Of a stretch of 64,000 nucleotides of DNA, positions 1-10,848 are shown one piece after another (within the stretch, counting starts at the first letter, position 1; every line of letters begins with the position of its first letter). The translations under genes were made by a program, and so were the position numbers. Where the stretch lies: contig OZ017802.1 in the NCBI GenBank assembly GCA_963969395.1, forward strand, positions 2,854,501-2,918,500, in the 5' to 3' direction. Source of the stretch: Pseudoscleropodium purum. Lineage: Eukaryota; Streptophyta; Bryopsida; Hypnales; Brachytheciaceae. The notes beneath the pieces were generated by a model, which saw only the letters and a program-made list of their open reading frames with translations, did not search any database and was not told the origin of the DNA.

Positions 1-1
1 G

Positions 2-432
2 ATTGTTTATTACAACATTACAACCATTTGGATTTTCATTTTTCAATTTCATAATTAAATTTTTAACAATTTAGTGTTGTGAATCATCTTCTTCTTCTTT
101 CTACTTATTATTTTTTTCCTATATGTTGTACAATTCCAAATGATTTGAGCTTTTTCAAGAATGTAGTCAACTTGCCTTAAGAGTAAATCCAAAGAGTAAC
201 CACCATTTTGAACAATTTTCATACAAATTTGCCCTTGTGAAATGCAGTTGCCCATATTTTCGAAGGGCCAGAAAAAGGATTTTTGTCAATTTGATCAAAC
301 ACTTCTATTTTGCAATCTATATAGTGGAAATTTTTGAATTTTTTTCCATATCTTCTGAAACCAACGTACTGTAAGATTCTATAGTTACATGTGTCCAACA
401 ATAAGTTTTTTTTTCTAAATTTGACACTTGTA
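2..432. repeat. Direct repeat copy 1 (~430 bp, non-coding)
   Basis: This AT-rich stretch reappears, diverged but colinear, at 2043-2466 in the same orientation. Shared blocks include the start (attgtttattacaacattac), a block reading tatatgttgtacaatt, and one around tttttgtcaatt. Short open frames on the minus strand exist in both copies but differ in frame and stops, so I see no conserved protein. It is probably an old dispersed element; its ends lie at the window edge and are not defined. Confidence 0.75.
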
Positions 433-2042
433 CTCATTAGAAGATTTTTAGGGGGGTCAGGAGGGTTGTTTCAAGCTTGTTCCTCCAATGTTGTTCCCTT
501 GATAGATTGTAATCAATTATTTTCAGATTTTTCTTTTTTGAAAAAGATGAAAAAAATAGAAAAATTTAGAATGAAAAAAATAGAAAAAATTTAATTTAAT
601 TAAATTTTTTTTTAGATGATGTGGCAATCGTTTTGCCATGTCAAAGCAACAAGTTGTTGGGAAGCTGTTCCCCAGACGTTGGCAGCCCAAGGAACTCGTA
701 GCCTTCCAAGGGATCTAAAAATACTCTAATGCAACATGATCATTTTGGAGTGCTTTTGGTAAAAACATAGTCGTAAACCACTCCTAAGAAATTCCCCGTT
801 CATTTCTAGGGAGGATTCTAGAGTGTAATGCCCGATTGCATGAGTTTTCTTGTGTAATCAAGCATTACAAATTATTCATCCAACTTTGATTACTCATCCT
901 TGATTTCTCATCCTCCAGCTCATAATTTTGCTTGTGATTTACGTCAGGCAATGGCTCCTCGTCGTCGGGCGTTTCAGGAAAATAACAGGCCTCCTCGTCG
1001 GACATTGCCCTCCTCATCAGCCCGTTATTTCCCAAAATACCCTCCTCCTCAGGCATTTGCCTACACAAAAATCGTTACGGGATAAATAATTGGAAAACCC
1101 CCCAAAGAACCAAAACCTTGTTGCATGGAAGGCATGGGACCCCAATATTGGGTTTGGTCCAAACTCCAAACCAGAAGGCCAGGGAGCCACCGACGATCCG
1201 CAGGTCCACTTGATCAGTGCATCTGGGTGGACTTGTGAGTCATATGGGTTCCGGTCACTACGTAACGTAAGGGAGGTGACCCATTTCCGGCCTATAGACT
1301 ACACTCTTTCGGATCAGCTGGACATTAATGAGCAATGCAGCTGTGGCGCATTATGATTGGTTGCAGGCTTGGTTGATTTTAGAAGTCACCTATGGTTGGA
1401 AATAGGAAGGCCTACATAACAGAAATGTGTGAAACAGAATCTTCATGAAAATAATTCACAGAGATTTCATTTTTCATGGAAAAATTTGAAAAAAAATATA
1501 GAATGTTGCTCATTTCTATTTCTTCACCCAAGAAATTTTTTTCCATGACCACATGCATACTGCACATATGCTGAATTGTTTAACTGGCCTGAAATAGGCC
1601 CTCTCCCTTAACCTCTAAAGGACCAAGGTGCATTTTTTGGCAACATAACTTTTTTAGGCAAATGCATGTGAGTGGAGATTTTTATATTTTTGGCCCAATT
1701 TTTAACAGAAGGTGTGGACGAGGAATATCTTTCATGTGCACAAAATTTCAAGACATTCGAAAATATGAGTCAAAAGTTATGGCTTAATATGTAGTTTGTT
1801 TCTCAACTCGGGTAGTTCAGGTAGATTTGAAAAAATCACTTTTTTCAAAAATAAAAATTTGAAATTAATTTTTTAGATTTATATATACATAGAAATCATT
1901 CCATTTTGGTCAATGAGTCAGAAGTTATGAGGTATTTTAGTTTGTGGGCGGTCATGGATTCTCTACTCCAAAATAAATTTTGAAGTCTTTTATAGAACTC
2001 AATTTTGAATATTTTTGAAAAAAAATAGAATTATTAGGTGAA
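433..2042. other. Gene-free stretch between the two ~430-bp direct repeats
   Basis: No gene that I can support. The middle part (about 930-1370) is less AT-rich and has short open frames on both strands, including an 88-codon plus-strand frame at 1090-1356, with no recognisable domain or splice context. The rest is AT-rich and resembles the degenerate intergenic repeats elsewhere in the window. Confidence 0.5.
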
Positions 2043-2466
2043 TATTGTTTATTACAACATTACAATCATTGGGATTGGCATTTTTCAATTTCATAATTAA
2101 ATTATTAACAATTTAGTATTTTGATTCATTTGCTACTTCTTTCTACTTTCTATTTTTTTTTCTATATGTTGTACAATTTCAAATGATTTGAAAGTTTTCA
2201 AGCATTTAGCCAACTTGCCTTGAAGAATGAACCCAAAGAATTGTAACCATTTTGGAAATTTTTTCATACAAATGTGACCTTGTGAAGTGCAGCTGCCTGA
2301 TTTTTTGCAGGGCCCAAAAAAAGGCTTTTTGTCAATTGAAACGCTAATATCTTGCAATCTACAAGATGGAAACTTCAGAAATTTTTTTTCACATCTTTTC
2401 AAATTATCATACTACAAGATCCTATGGTTGGATGTGTCCAAAAGTGTTTTTTAATTTTTTTGGTAC
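2043..2466. repeat. Direct repeat copy 2 (~425 bp, non-coding)
   Basis: Second copy of the repeat at 2-432, same orientation, about 2.04 kb downstream. Similarity runs from tattgtttattacaacatta to the block before tggtacgtg. Differences are scattered substitutions and short indels, as expected of an old duplication. Confidence 0.75.
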
Positions 2467-2582
2467 GTGTCTTAAAAATGGCAGTTTTTGAGCGTTTTTG
2501 TTGAAAACATACTTCAAGGAACTTTAGGGGTTTAGCTTACTTGCCTCGGAGACCTCGCTCATCACAATTGTTTTTCCTCGCT

Positions 2583-2770
2583 CGTCAACGGAGTGTTCGC
2601 CACAGAAACTGAATGCATGCTCGCCGATCACCAAATCCAACGTGGCGCTTGGCGCCAACCAATGGGCCCCAGTGTGCCACGTTGGATAAATACATCAAAG
2701 TGCATCCTAGCCGCTGGGACCAGCATCCCAGCTGGGACCGAGAATCCAGAGGGACAGGTTCTGAACAGGG
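2583..2770. other. GC-rich islet with a perfect 12-bp inverted repeat
   Basis: A short GC-rich island in AT-rich DNA. It holds a perfect inverted repeat, ATCCAACGTGGC at 2635-2646 and its complement at 2676-2687, with a 29-bp loop that is itself GC-rich. Downstream the pattern GCTGGGACC occurs twice. Open frames occur on both strands but none looks like a protein. It could be a remnant of a promoter or of a mobile element. Confidence 0.5.
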
Positions 2771-3117
2771 TTTTTTTTTTTTCTTTTTCATTTTTCATTT
2801 TTCATTGCGTGCCAAAGTGGCTGGCGATATAAAATTTTGTAGTGGTGCTCCAAATTTCAAAATTCATCCATATATTGAATAGAAAATATCACATCAGGAC
2901 ATACAGTATCACATCACATGTCCAGAATGTTTACCCCCTTGGGTTAAACTTTAGGGTTGCAGCTTGACAACCCCCTCCAAATTTTTTTAAAACAGAAAGT
3001 TTTAATTTAATTTAATTTAATTTATTTTTTTACTTTTTGTGGTGTGTGTGTGGTGTCAAGTTACAATTCCAAGTTTGTACCGGGGGTAACGCCTCTCTGA
3101 TCCCCCTGTGTGTCATT

Positions 3118-3220
3118 CAACCCTTTCTTCCACTCAATTTTCTTTGACATAAATTACAATGCAACTCAAATTATATTATTTTGTTTCACTACGTGACTTG
3201 TTCATTATCTTGCTACAAAT
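3118..3220 (+). repeat. ~105-bp repeat, also at 5447-5550 and 11300-11365
   Basis: A block beginning CAACCCTTTC, with TTTCTTTGACATAAATTACA in the middle, recurs in the same orientation at about 5447 and 11300. The copy here and the one at 5447 both continue into a shared segment ending ACTTGTTC.TTATCTTGCTA. It belongs to the locally duplicated material around the two small genes. Confidence 0.7.
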
Positions 3221-3574
3221 TGTAATTTATATATCCCACATTGTTTGTTCTATCAACTATTACCTCATAGGTATATAAAGAATTGTCTTCTCATGTCAAA
3301 CCATTAATTGCAAATTGCACACATTGCATGTGAAGGAAACATGAATACTAAAATAGATTACTTCAATAATTTGGTAGCCATTTTGTTAAAATCTTTTATT
3401 TTTTGCATTACTTGAATCAGATGTATTTGAGTCTTTGGTACCTTGAGTTTACAGATTTTGTGCATTGGTTTAATTGAAAGTAATTGTTTTTTTAAGTACC
3501 CCAAGTCAGTAATCGCAATGGACAATGTAACCAATCTGGACTCTGACCATTATCAACATATGTTTATTGATGGT

Positions 3575-3637
3575 GCTGACGAAATATTTGACATCATATC
3601 ATCTGGCGGATGAAAGGGTGCTGAATATTTCGTCAGC
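3575..3637. other. Stem-loop, 14-bp perfect inverted repeat
   Basis: GCTGACGAAATATT at 3575-3588 is the exact complement of AATATTTCGTCAGC at 3624-3637, with a 35-base loop. The loop and right flank also share a direct repeat built on ATATCATC and GGATGAA. Function unknown; it may be the end of a small inverted-repeat element. Confidence 0.6.
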
Positions 3638-3758
3638 CCCATATCATCCAGGGGATGAAGAAATGCCGCGGTTTGGGATGCTGGCCTATGCCGGTTTTTT
3701 GCTGCTGCTGCTGCTGCTGCCGCCGATGTTTTGCCGATGTTTTGATCTACTTGAATGC

Positions 3759-3900
3759 ATTGCGGGAGAGACAAAAACAAGCACATTCAATTCATTCTGC
3801 GTTGCGGGAGAGACAAAAACAAGCACATTCAATTCATTCTGCGTTGCGGGAGAGACAAAATCAAGCGCATTCAATTCATTCTGCATTGCCGGAGAGACAA
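3759..3900 (+). repeat. 42-bp tandem repeat, 3 full units and one partial
   Basis: Units start at 3759, 3801 and 3843, with a partial one at 3885. The first two are almost identical; the third has a few substitutions. The core reads GGGAGAGACAAAAACAAGC. A (CTG)n/(CCG)n run at about 3699-3727 lies just upstream. Because 42 is a multiple of three, several reading frames on both strands stay open across the array, so the open frames here are not good evidence of a protein. Confidence 0.9.
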
Positions 3901-4439
3901 CAGAAGTCGATCGCGGTACTGGAGAGCCTTCCTGTCATGCGCACTTCAGTTGTAGCTTGCTGTTGAGAATCGAAGTAATTAAGGAACGAATTGCGTTTGG
4001 AATTGTTCGTAGGCAAGAATTGTGTTTTGATTTCGGTGTCTGCAAGAATTGTGAGCTAGCTAAGATGGATCGGAATTGTACATCACAAGATTTGTGTGTC
4101 GACGCCAAGCGAAGGTGTCTGTGTCTTTTCGTGTTGGCACCAGGCGAATTCTTTCGTTGAAATTGCTTTTTTTGTGATTCTGTTGTTCACGACGTACTCT
4201 GTTCTGAAGGTTTTTTAAAAAAACAAAAAACTCTTCTTCCATTTGGTTATAATTGAGTACTCTCTTCTGTAAGATGATTGAGAAGAGATAGAAACCAATC
4301 AAATTGTTACTGGAGAAAGAGAATGCTTTGATTTTCCCAATTTGGAGCTTCATCGGACACATTATATATTGAACGGGAATGTTTTCAGCCGGCATAGTCA
4401 TTGAACTAGAATGCTCTGCTCATTGGATCACGTTCTTGA

Positions 4440-5366
4440 ATGGACGACTGGAAGAATTGGGAGATTTCTGAATCTGTGAAGTGTGACGGGATGGTTTTCC
4501 AGCAATTCACTAAGATGGAGAGAATTTGGGAGACGGTGGCTAATTGGGCGGAATCTGCGTCAGGCTCCGAGATGCTCAAGGCGGTGGCATGTACAACATC
4601 GGGCATTCTCTTGGCGACGTTTATTCGGACACAGATTTGGCCTCTCACCATTTTCTTCGCAAAGGGCGTCCTAGAAAAGAGTTGGGCCCTGGCTGGTCTA
4701 GCGGCGAAGCTGGTTCCGAAATGGATTTTCCAGCGTACAGGTTCGATTATTATCCTAGTTTCCTCATCATTTGTATTGAACCTTTGCAAATCGTGTCATG
4801 TCAACCCTTCAAAGAACAATATCTGCTGAGGCACAAGGAAATTTGACCCTCTGCTGGCTTGAGTCTCCAAGCAAGTCATGCACGCTACTTTAGTTTCTTC
4901 ACACATGTTTTCATTACCGTCCATTTCTTCTTCTCCTTCAGTCTCCAGTTTCACCTCAAGCTTACAGCATTGTCTCACATCCTTTTTCTTCTATTCTTAA
5001 TTGATCCACAGATCCTGTGCATGCTGCTGCTACCACTGGTGCGGAGAATGGTAAGAGTATTCTCCACCCTTTTTTTGGGAAGAAATTTCTTTTTCGTATC
5101 ATGTTGACTACTTGAAATGCATGCTCCTTTCATGGTTGATATGGAATGTTTGTTGCAAAGAACCAGTGAGAGCCTCACAATGGAATGAGTACACTCGATT
5201 TCATTGTTTCTTAAGCTGTGAACATAAATTTCGTTGTTCACTCTCCCTACTTACCACCATTTTCCATTCCTCATTCTAATGATGTTCAACTTATTTGATA
5301 GACGTGGGATTGGAAGAGCATGATGAAGGTACAGCTCCCTCCAAAGCTCAGGTTGAAGACGTTTGA
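4440..5366 (+). CDS. Small one-helix membrane protein of unknown function, 3 exons, 134 aa
   Basis: Exons 4440-4740, 5012-5050 and 5302-5366. Splice sites are ACAG|gttcga, ccacag|ATCC, AATG|gtaag and gatag|ACGT. Both introns sit after the first codon base, and the 405 coding bases divide by three, which supports the model. The product begins MDDWKNWEISE. Around residues 50-90 it has hydrophobic stretches (ASGILLATFI-like, then IFFAKGVL and ALAGLAAKLV), consistent with one or two membrane or amphipathic helices. An acidic hydrophilic tail (GLEEHDEGTAPSK) ends in EDV. I do not recognise a family. No signal peptide is obvious at the start, although a later Met at residue 26 could also begin translation. 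The 42-bp array and stem-loop upstream fall in the promoter or leader. A copy of the exon module of the opposite-strand gene at 12.3-14.5 kb lies 0.4 kb downstream. Confidence 0.6.
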
Positions 5367-5397
5367 TGCACGTGAGGTGAGGCAATTGTCCTCTGCT

Positions 5398-6358
5398 TAA
5401 ACTCTCTTCCATTTCAGCAACAATAATTGCTTGAATGACAAATACAACCCTTTCTCCCACTCGGGTTTCTTTGACATAAATTACAACTCAAATTATTTTC
5501 TTTTGTTTTACTACATGACTTGTTCGTTATCTTGCTAAAAATTCAAAATTCTCAAAGAAAAGTTTGTCCTTACATGCAATCACAGCGCCTTCATTTCTAA
5601 CACAGTCATGGCAATTGTGGTAGATTCTTCACCACCAAACAATAGCTCATATCGTGCTTGAACAGCATCTGACAAAGGGACGTTTCTGTGCAGGAAATGG
5701 TGAAAGAGTAGCCTATTTCAAGCAGGATAAGCTCGTTTGTGTTCACCTCTTTTGTTTGGTAGAGGAGCATGAGCCCTGTAGTGCAAATCATTATGTTCCG
5801 TTGAGGATGTTATAAATACTTCCGATTTCTTGGTCAGTTTTTGAATTGATGATCTTCTCTGGGTGTAAATTGCGATTCATAACTCACTGAACTAGTTTCG
5901 ATTTTGATTGTGTTTTTGTGGTTGAATGGATGTGAGCTTTCCATGGTTATGAGCGTTGTATGTTGTGAATTAAGTAAGCGAATTTGTGTTCATTTTTTTG
6001 GTTTGGTAGAAGAGCAGGAACCACTTCTGCATTGTACTGAAAATCAAATTGTTCGCAGTGAGTATTGTAAGCCCTTCCTTGTTGCGGTTTTCAGTTCATG
6101 ATCTTCTCTAGGTCATAATTCTATGTCACAACGCTCCATTGACAGCCACAAAAGCAGTTTGGGTGATTTTGATTGCCGAGTATGTACTTTTCCTGGAGGT
6201 TGGCGCTTTTCTCAAGAACATGGTCATTGTATCTTGTGAAATAGGCAAGTGATATTATGGTCACCTTTTTGAAGGATCCGTGTACAAGAGTGTGCAAATT
6301 TGTAGTGCAAATTATAAAGTTCACCAGACAATGGTGTACTGTACTGTACAGTACTTAA
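5398..6358 (+). repeat. Duplicated module, plus-strand copies p1 and p2
   Basis: This segment matches 11251-11818 in the same orientation; about 385 bp of it (around 5511-5894) is missing from that copy. Inside are two exon-like units preceded by TTTGGTAG acceptors, at about 5763 and 6007. They resemble exon 4 of the minus-strand gene at 12.3-14.5 kb. The first unit aligns to that exon (AGGAGCATGAGCCC..., GTAGTGCAAATCATTATGTTC) but hits an in-frame TGA; the second is more decayed. These look like broken copies of an intron plus exon, carried here by local duplication and inversion. Confidence 0.7.
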
Positions 6359-7752
6359 TGGATATCTCTAATATTCAGTGGGCTTGCTTCACAATTCCTT
6401 TCGAGCCCTAAACCTTCTCTTACATCACATCCACGATTTTCTCACGAAGCTCCATTGCACATACCATCACAAGAAGTTGTTTCACTTGTCTACAGTCAAG
6501 CTTCTCTTTACTACATGGGAATGCATATGGAACGGTGGGAGAGTAGTTTTTAGCAATAACTTGTGCACATAAAGAAGCTCAAGTGCCAAAGGTCAATTAT
6601 TTCAACATGTCCATGTTGAACAGTAAGGTAGATGTACCTATTTTGGATAACTTAAGCATTTCAGACTGGATGATGTGTGAAAGTCATGGGGAACTGAATT
6701 TGGTGTGTGGAAAAATAAAGTTGTAGAAGAATGCTAGAAAAAAAGAAAAAATTTCTCCAAAAATGAATATTTTATTATATGTAAAAGTGGATTTTGCACC
6801 CGGACCCATTTGAGTTTGTTAGACTTACCTATTGTGGTTAACTTTGATACTTCTCCCTAAGTCAAGAAGAAAGAGAGATGAGTGGATGAAAAGGTACAAA
6901 CCAAGCATCTTTTTCAATGACCATTACATTTAGTTGTTGTCTACAATAGGTTAGCCTACAAAACAATTACAGGGGCCTATCTAAAATGGATACTTCTACC
7001 TTGATTGTGTTTGATTGGTGGATCATCTTAAAAATTGGGTTAATAGTCTAACATAGAAAGCATTATTGGTGGTTATTGTAGCAAGCTTTATGTACATAAG
7101 GAGTATGCAAATAAATAACTAAAGTAGTGTGCACAAAAATCATCACTTTGAAGGCTGGTGGGCCTTTAAGATGGGTTTTAGATGTCCAAAATTATTTTCC
7201 CTTATTTTTCACTTGAAGAAAAATTGATGTGGATCTAACAAAAGTGGTTTCATATTTTTCAAAGAAATTATGAATTACTTATGAATTTCTAAAGAATTCT
7301 ACAATAGGCACCTATTTGTGATCCTAAGCCTTGCAAAATTCACATACATGCAGTCTAAAAAAATATATGGCTAGAGCAAAAACAAGTAGTGAGGCATTCA
7401 AAAAGTAATACACAAGGTTCCTAAATGTTAATTCCCTTACTTAAGTTAAATGAACCCTATGTTCTTCAATATGCCTAAAAAGGCAATAAGGCAATCAATT
7501 ACCATTTAGAATAATTAAGTGGATACACCTTGGCTTTGAAATGGACCCTCTCCAGCTCTTATTTCATCCATTCAAGAAGTATGAACAAATCTCATTAATG
7601 CTATGATATTATGAGCATTCCAACTCACATCCATTGACTATTGCTTTTAAAGCCACCTATGGAATGGTTTGAAGAGGAGGATCTAAATTAGAGCCATCTA
7701 CTATACAATTATTCATGCAAGTAAGGAATTTTTATTATAAGAGGCTTGGTTG
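6359..7752. other. Gene-free AT-rich stretch
   Basis: No gene or RNA that I can support. It contains fragments similar to the dispersed intergenic family seen at 24.9 and 31.0 kb (for example around 7240-7310). It ends at the TA target site of the Tc1/mariner element. Confidence 0.5.
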
Positions 7753-7754
7753 TA

Positions 7755-8328
7755 CAGTGGGGTACCAATCAAAATGTCGTTTTCGAATTCGTAGTGAGAA
7801 AAATTTCACTACTGCCAACTTTGAAAGCCTCCCGAGAGCTCAAAAATTGGTATTTTACCACAAAATTTTTACCAAAGATTTATCTTTAAGTTAATTACAT
7901 GGATGAAAAATTTCAAGGCCAAAAGATTCATTGAAAAAAAGTTATTCAAAATCTACCAACATTGGTAGCTGTGGAAATTTTTTCACTGCTGCCAACTTTG
8001 ACAGCTTCCCAAAGATTGAATTATTTTTTTTTGCCACGAAATTCTTGAAACAAAAACCATTTATGTTAATAGAATATGATGAAAATTTCAAGGCCAAAAG
8101 ATTAATACAAAAAAAGATATTAACAATCTACCAACATGTGTTGTTTTGAGAAACAATTGTGAAAACTGTTTCACTACTTCAACTTTGACACCCTCCCAAA
8201 GGTTGAACAATTGCTTATTTACCATGAAATTTTTGGCACAACATGCTCTTTATGATAACAACATTTGTGCCAAATTTCAAGATCAAAAAATTTATACAAA
8301 AAAAAATATTTACAATCTACCAATGTGT
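7755..8328. repeat. Left terminal inverted repeat of the Tc1/mariner element
   Basis: It pairs with 10274-10848 in inverted orientation over its whole length, with scattered substitutions. The pattern AATCTACCAACA (or CCAAT at the inner end) recurs at about 7955, 8131 and 8312, and each time a block with CTGCCAACTTTGA or a variant and a CCCAAAG block is nearby. The repeat is therefore three ~180-bp tandem subunits. The outermost 30 bp carry the transposase-type tip. Confidence 0.85.
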
Positions 8329-9620
8329 ATGTCCTCCATTTGCCTCAATCACTACTTGTAACCTAGAGGGCATAGAATGACATAGTTGAAGGAGCTTTGT
8401 ACCATTGATTAACCTCCACTCTCTTTTAATAACTATCTTCAAGTCATCTAAATTTTTTGGACATATTGGGCCATATTGCACAGCATCTTTCAAAATCTTC
8501 CAAAGGTTCTTAATTGGATTGAGATCGGGAGAATTCGCAGGCCAATCGAGCTTCTCCAAAAGGTGTGTTTGTCTCCATTCTTTACATACTTTGCTACGAT
8601 GGACAAGTGCGCCATCTTCCGTGAGCAATCTGTGTGGCACTCTACTTATAAAATGAAGCAACTCAACATTGTAGACCACTTCAACAAAATCCTTAGCAAG
8701 ACGTCTATATTTGGGCATAAAAACAAGTTGTGACTTTACCCTCCAACAAATGCACCCCAAATCATCAAAGAAGTTCTCTCACTCTTAAAAGTTGAAACTA
8801 TACAACTTGATGAATATCACTCATATGCATTTTTCCAAACATGAACTTGTCTAGAATTTTTTCCAACTTCAAAGGTAGACTCATTTGTCCAAACAACTCT
8901 CTCCCATTCTTTTATAGTCCACCCACAATACTTTTGAGCAAATGCCAATCGTTGAGACATGTGACGATGTGTCAAAAAAGGTTTTTTAACAACAATTCAA
9001 TTGAAAATGCCACTCTCATGTAAGGCCCTTCGAATAGTCGATCTAGACACTTGAGTACAACATATATTAGTGATCTTAGAGAGTGTCGAGCGACAATGAG
9101 TTTTTGAGACACGTATAATAGCACGGACATCTCTATCACTAAGCTTTTTAGTATCACTTCCACCACAAGGTTTGCACTTATAGGTTCTATCCAGGGTTGA
9201 CACGACGTCCGAACGTCCGAGACATCAGGACGCGGACGTTGTGTCCGCAGCGTCCGCCTGTCCCCTGTCCACCTGTCCGCCCCGTCTGCCCCATCTACCC
9301 GTTTGCTCGTCCGTCCGTCCGCCCGATTACGGCCGTCCGATCGACGCGCGGACTGATCTAGTCCGCAGGATCTGGGCATCCGCCCCGCCCGTCCGCTTTC
9401 CGATGGCGGTCGGGACGTTGCGTCCGAACGTCCGGACGTCCAGAAAACGGACGCTATTTTGGGGCGGACGTTGAGATTCGTCAACCCTGGTTCCATCTTC
9501 TCGAAATTTCTTCACTACCCTCTGAACTGTTCTAACAATAACTACAATGTCAACTCCTGTCTTTCCTGCCTCACTCAAACCTACTATACAAGCATGAGTT
9601 TCATCTGAAATAGCTATCAC
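8317..9620 (-). pseudogene. Tc1/mariner transposase, broken by an insertion, stops and frameshifts
   Basis: Read on the minus strand: an N-terminal helix-turn-helix region (9620 to about 9490, with KTGVDIVVIVRTVQRVVKKF); then a 298-bp hAT-type insertion; then the rest of the DNA-binding region (9190-9000, with LSDRDVRAI and VSRSTIRRALHESG); then a DDE domain. An in-frame stop lies just after ESGIFN. The block that is WSDES in Tc1 relatives reads WTNES here (about 8895), so the first catalytic Asp is Asn. Further stops and a frame change follow. The last part (8760-8317) has EDGALVHRSKV and LDWPANSPDLNPIKNLW, where the catalytic Glu of NPIENLW is Lys. It cannot encode an active enzyme. Removing the nested element with one copy of its target duplication restores the local frame exactly. 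Confidence 0.9.
9192..9489. mobile_element. Nested hAT-type non-autonomous element (MITE), 298 bp, GC-rich
   Basis: The ends are CAGGGTTGAC and its exact complement GTCAACCCTG. The flanks are GTTCTATC (9184-9191) and GTTCCATC (9490-9497), an 8-bp target duplication with one mismatch. CAGGG tips with 8-bp duplications are the signature of the hAT superfamily. The inside is strongly GC- and CpG-rich in an AT-rich host and packed with short GTCCG/CGGAC motifs on both strands, which could be subterminal transposase-binding sites. Long open frames on both strands come from its base composition. It carries no transposase and would need one supplied in trans. Confidence 0.9.
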
Positions 9621-10273
9621 TCAATGACCATGATCTAGCCTTCACTTAATCACCATGATTCAGCCTCACTCACTGAGCACATATATAACCTCACTTAGTC
9701 ATTAGAAAAAAATCTCACATACCCTCAATCACTCACCATCATTCTACCTCACAGCCTTCACTCATTCACCAGACCTCACCAGTCACCACATGTAAGTTAT
9801 AACCTCACTCACTCTTAAAGAAAATCTCACATACCTCCATATATCCTCAAACACTCATCCCATGCCTCATCCACTCAGTTATCACATAGCCTAGGCTTAT
9901 TTAGTTAATTCATCTTTCATGCACTCAATTACTCATGTTCACAAAGTTTCAATCCTGTGCTTAGAAAATAATCACCCATCACTTGCTTCTCTCATCATCC
10001 CACATCCCACCTCCTATAATGCTCTATTGTAAATGCAAGCATTCTTATTGAGAGGAAAAAGCTTCTTCATGCATGTATGGTCTCCAATTTTTAAACAAGT
10101 GCAGTCTTTGAAATGTGACAAGTGCACATAACTAAATTTGGATATCCTTGATTTTTTTGAGAAGCATTTATGATTAGAGATTGCATCATTTGGAGAATTT
10201 CAATCTAGAAGCATGATTGTCTGACATACTTCAACAATTTCAATGTCTTTAATAAAAGGTATTTCACAACTAC

Positions 10274-10848
10274 ACACATTGGTAGATTGTAAATATTTTT
10301 TTTTGTATAAATTTTTTTACCTTAAAATTTGGCACAAATGTTTTTATCATAAAGAGCATGTTGTGCCAAAAATTTCATGGTAATTAAGCAATTTTTCAGC
10401 CTTTGGGAGGGTGTCAAAGTTGAAGTAGTGAAACAATTTTCACAATTGTTTCTCAAAACGACACATGTTGGTAGATTGTTAATATCTTTTTTTGTATTAA
10501 AATTTGGATTTGAAATTTTTATCATGTGTTATTAACATAAAGAGGTTTTTTTTCCAAGAATTTCATGGCAAAAAAAAAATAATTCAATCTTTGGAAGGCT
10601 GTCAAAGTTGGCAGCAGTGAAAAAGTTTCCACAGCTACCAATGTTGGTAGATTTTGAATAACTTTTTTTCGATGAATCTTTTGGCCTTAAAATTTTTCAT
10701 ACATGTAATTAACTTGAAGATAATTCTCTGATAAAAATTTTGTGGTAAAATACCAATTTTTGAGCTCTCGAGAGGCTTTCAAAGTTGGCAGTATTGAAAT
10801 TTTTCTCACGACGAATTCGAAAACAACATTTTGATTGGTACCCCACTA
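10274..10848. repeat. Right terminal inverted repeat of the Tc1/mariner element
   Basis: Inverted partner of 7755-8328 with the same three-subunit structure. Its outer tip has one change (TAGTGG instead of CAGTGG), so this end has probably lost function as well. Confidence 0.85.

Larger units (their letters stand above)
7755..10848 (-). mobile_element. Tc1/mariner-type element with 575-bp terminal inverted repeats (inactive)
   Basis: The ends read TA|CAGTGGGGTACC on the left (TA at 7753-7754) and, inverted, TAGTGGGGTACC followed by TA (10849-10850) on the right. This is the TA target duplication and CAGTGG-type tip expected of Tc1/mariner. The inverted repeats run 7755-8328 and 10274-10848, and each is built of about three ~180-bp subunits. 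A minus-strand Tc1 transposase gene (8317-9620) lies inside but is broken. A 298-bp hAT-type element is nested in it (9192-9489), so the original element was about 2.8 kb. The stretch 9650-10270 shows no coding potential. Confidence 0.9.

Noticed and set aside
1090..1356. 88-codon plus-strand frame with a less AT-rich composition
   Set aside because: No recognisable motif and no neighbouring exon; could be promoter-like DNA or a fragment.
3567..4160. 197-codon plus-strand frame
   Set aside because: It crosses the 42-bp array and a CTG run, where other frames on both strands are open too; no domain or splice context.
8972..9496. Long open frames (up to 174 codons) on both strands across 9.0-9.5 kb
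   Set aside because: They run through the GC-rich hAT-type element; the Arg/Asp/Gly/Ser-rich translation reflects GTCCG repeats, not a protein.
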